Shown here piece after piece: positions 62,120 to 64,000 of a stretch of DNA of 64,000 bases. The DNA is from Haloferax mediterranei ATCC 33500 (GTDB taxonomy: Archaea > Halobacteriota > Halobacteria > Halobacteriales > Haloferacaceae). The number at the start of each line of letters is the position of its first letter. The stretch's first letter is position 1. Made by a program: the position numbers and the translations under genes. The notes under the pieces are model-generated. The model was given only the letters and a program-made list of their open reading frames with translations. It was not told the DNA's origin and ran no database searches. Where the stretch lies: positions 1 through 64,000 of the forward strand of contig NC_017944.1 of assembly GCF_000306765.2 (NCBI RefSeq), written 5' to 3'.

Positions 62120-62536
62120 TTAGTCGCTTCGCTCGGGTTCGTCGATAGCTCGTACTTGCACAGGTCGGATACGGACGACTACCCGAGGGTTCGGTTCGTC
62201 GTCGAGGTTCGGATACTCCGGCACGTCCATGAACTTCCGGGCGATGTGATGGACGTGTTCGACAGCGCCGTCTTCGGTTACACCGACGACCTCTCCGCTA
62301 ATCGAGAGGTACCGGTACGGGTCGTCCGGATCGGTTACCGACACCCCAACGTTGGGATTGTTCCGGATGTTGCGTTCTTTTCGCCGCCCGCGCATGGTGT
62401 TGAACAGGACGTGTTCGCCGTCGTACTCGGCAAAGACAGGTGTGACGTGTGGCATGCCGTCGGGGAGGACGGTCGCGAGCTGTACGGGTGCACCGCGTTC
62501 AAACAGGTCCTGGAACTCCACGGGAATCGACGCCAT
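62120..62536 (-). CDS. PPOX-class F420- or flavin-dependent protein
   Basis: A split-barrel protein of 138 aa of the pyridoxamine-phosphate-oxidase-like class. Blocks: VQLATVLPDGMPHVTPVFAEYDGEHVLFNTMRGRRKERNIRNNPNVGVSVTDPDDPYRYLSISGEVVGV, close to F420-dependent reductases of the TIGR03618 type. It binds F420 or FMN and likely acts as a homodimer. Convergent with the saccharopine-dehydrogenase-like gene, 40 bases apart. Confidence 0.9.
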   Translation of the reverse strand: MASIPVEFQDLFERGAPVQLATVLPDGMPHVTPVFAEYDGEHVLFNTMRGRRKERNIRNNPNVGVSVTDPDDPYRYLSISGEVVGVTEDGAVEHVHHIARKFMDVPEYPNLDDEPNPRVVVRIRPVQVRAIDEPERSD

Positions 62537-62672
62537 ACCCTAAGATTTCGTGTGCTACGGGTGAAAGGGTTACCCGTTGAAGAGAGATACTTCGTCGGGA
62601 CAGGTGGTGAGAAGGACTTCAAGGCCTCTCTCGACGGAATTTATGATCAAAAGATATGTGTGTTCGTCACAT

Positions 62673-63284
62673 ATGCTGAGACAGCGAGTGATATCCGAAT
62701 CTCCCACCCGCAGGACGATCGTCACAGTGGTTGCAGCAGCGCTTGCTGGCTGTACCGGAGACGGTGATGGTGATACGCCGACGTCAACGCCGATATCAGA
62801 TAACTCAACGCTCGGCGACACCACGCCGATGGGGGATTTGCGGCTCACCAGTCCAGCCTTCGAGGATGGCGAAGCGATTCCGCGGAAGTACGGCCACGAC
62901 GCCCAGAATATCAACCCGCCACTGTCGATTGAGAAGGCTCCACCAGAAACCCAGTCGCTGACGCTTATCATGGACGATCCCGACGCGGTTGACCCTGCCG
63001 GTAAGGTCTGGCTTCACTGGATTGTCTGGAATATCCCACCCGCTCGCACAGACATTCCCGAAGCTTGGAAGCCTACAGAAGCCATCGAGGGAACCAACGA
63101 CTTCGGCAATCGCGACTACGATGGCCCCGCTCCACCTGATGATCGACACACCTATCGATTCAAACTGTACGCTCTCGATACGACCCTCGGCCTCCCACGA
63201 ACGGCGAACAAACGTACTGTCGAAAAAGCCATGCAGGGCAAGCGGTTGGCACAAACGGTATTAAAAGGGACATACGCACCCTAA
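62673..63284 (+). CDS. PEBP (YbhB/YbcL) family lipoprotein
   Basis: A phosphatidylethanolamine-binding-protein homologue of 203 aa. The N-terminus has a twin arginine and a lipobox (SPTRRTIVTVVAAALAGC), so the mature protein is anchored at the cell surface, followed by a Thr/Ser/Asp-rich linker. The PEBP core shows LTSPAFEDGEAIPRKYGHD, NPPLSIEKAPPETQSLTLIMDDPDA, VWLHWIVWNIPP and GPAPPDDRHTYRFKLYALD, including the ligand-binding His and Asp-Pro-Asp. Ligand unknown. ATG 62673 gives the correct signal; the upstream frame is spurious. Confidence 0.9.
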   Translation: MLRQRVISESPTRRTIVTVVAAALAGCTGDGDGDTPTSTPISDNSTLGDTTPMGDLRLTSPAFEDGEAIPRKYGHDAQNINPPLSIEKAPPETQSLTLIMDDPDAVDPAGKVWLHWIVWNIPPARTDIPEAWKPTEAIEGTNDFGNRDYDGPAPPDDRHTYRFKLYALDTTLGLPRTANKRTVEKAMQGKRLAQTVLKGTYAP

Positions 63285-63722
63285 GGCCAGTTTGGCAGCT
63301 GATGTCAGTACGGAGAATCAGCGTCGGGCTCGTTCCGTGACTGCATACAATTGCTGTCGGTGACAATCTGTGGAATGTGTCCTCTGCATCTCGTCCGCCA
63401 TCCGTTTGCGTGGCTTCTTCAGGCCTGTCTCGATTATTGTGTCAGTCTCAGCAGATCAGAGTAGCGGTAGAGGACCAGCACCCAATCACAGCTGGGTCGC
63501 GTGTTCGGTACGAACGGGAGACAGGTCTGCGCTACGAGGTCGATGCACACCACCCGAGTGGGGAACCTTCCTTCGCTCCACTACACAAAACCGACTGATG
63601 ATGAGCCGTGATGTCAGTCGCTCACAGTGGTTTCGGATAAGCGTCTGCTTGGTGCGATGCACAAACCAGCCTAACCCAGTGAGCTGGCATGTCCTTTAGT
63701 GCGTTACCACCTATAATCTAGT
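63285..63722. other. Spacer, no gene seen
   Basis: About 440 bases. One frame (63377-63598) ends with VAVEDQHPITAGSRVRYERE then VDAHHPSGEPSFAPLHKTD, which has some protein-like character, but no start or family is clear. A TATAATCTA segment just before 63721 may be part of the promoter of the next gene. Confidence 0.4.
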
Positions 63723-64000
63723 ATGTTGGTGAGTCGACGCCCGTGGAAACGACTGCTACTCGGACTAGTTGCAGTTTTCGCCCTGTACGGAATCGTCGCC
63801 CTCCCCTCGCTGTACGGCGACTTCCTCTGGTTTGCCGCCTTGGGATACGACTCCGTGTTTCTCACGATTCTCGCGTACTGGACTGTTTTGTTCGTCCTGA
63901 CCGCGGGAATCAGCTTCCTTGTTCTCTCCACCAACTACCGTATCGCCACACAGAACCTCCGACGAATCGACGCTCCTGCACCGCCGTGGACCTATCGGGC
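63723..64000 (+). CDS. UPF0182 family membrane protein, N-terminal part
   Basis: An ATG at 63723 opens a frame that runs off the window end (92 codons seen). A basic start (MLVSRRPWKRLLLGL) is followed by a membrane helix, then YGDFLWFAALGYDSVFLTIL and a second helix (LAYWTVLFVLTAGISFLVL). DFLWFxxLGYxSVF is the signature at the start of UPF0182 (COG1615) proteins, very large membrane proteins of unknown function. Only the first fraction of the expected 900 or so residues is present. Confidence 0.82.
   Translation, partial: MLVSRRPWKRLLLGLVAVFALYGIVALPSLYGDFLWFAALGYDSVFLTILAYWTVLFVLTAGISFLVLSTNYRIATQNLRRIDAPAPPWTYR

Overview
The window is haloarchaeal (class Halobacteria) DNA. The inferred proteins are rich in Asp and Glu and poor in Lys. 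Many genes look leaderless. The families present are typical of halophilic archaea: Orc1/Cdc6, thiolase plus DUF35 pairs, UspA proteins, DUF7511-like and other tiny acidic proteins, an F420-linked oxidoreductase, Tat lipoproteins and an IS1595 transposase. I saw no tRNA, rRNA or CRISPR array. Base composition varies: most genes are GC-biased, but several spacers (about 34.8-35.4, 51.4-52.0, 56.6-56.7 and 58.0-58.3 kb) and the HD gene near 24 kb are clearly AT-richer.

Layout. (1) 0-2.1 kb: an orc1/cdc6 gene and a replication origin made of ORB-type repeats in opposite orientations around an AT-rich core, with a short iteron-like array. (2) 2.1-5.3 kb: a double nitroreductase (SagB-like) protein and a thiolase/DUF35 pair. 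(3) 5.5-11.3 kb: an ion and stress group with a Na/Pi-type transporter, UspA, MgtC-like protein, CaCA exchanger and a second UspA. (4) 11.5-16.6 kb: endonuclease IV, B12-dependent ribonucleotide reductase, superoxide dismutase and a second thiolase/DUF35 pair. (5) 16.9-22.8 kb: HAD phosphatase, CBS protein with a possible HPF-like tail, tandem UspA, small proteins and a lone RnfC/NuoF-like protein. (6) 22.9-25.3 kb: a complete IS1595 element with target duplications, an AT-rich HD hydrolase and orphan small genes. (7) 25.7-34.4 kb: a hyperacidic secreted repeat protein, a solute-binding lipoprotein next to a CACHE-type histidine kinase, an alpha/beta hydrolase and a double-RCK potassium channel. 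(8) 35.5-50.7 kb: a large catabolic-looking region with a TPP enzyme, SDR, HD, tandem EthD, M24-like enzyme, 2-oxoacid dehydrogenase E1 alpha/beta, SNF transporter, aminotransferase, aldehyde dehydrogenase, IclR regulator and NADP/F420 oxidoreductase-like protein. (9) 51-64 kb: a mixed set including DUF1326/DUF2182, an aIF1-like protein, GNAT proteins, an ArsA-type ATPase, a thiolase with both catalytic cysteines replaced, a saccharopine-dehydrogenase-like protein, a PPOX protein, a PEBP lipoprotein and the start of a UPF0182 gene.

The most unusual signals are: an 84-bp palindromic element present in five complete copies and one truncated copy, mostly just 3' of stop codons; two thiolases whose nucleophilic cysteine is serine; a secreted protein built almost wholly of acidic/hydrophobic alternation; the 35-51 kb catabolic region with an M24-type enzyme that has lost a metal ligand; and the solute-binding lipoprotein/sensor kinase pair that has no permease.
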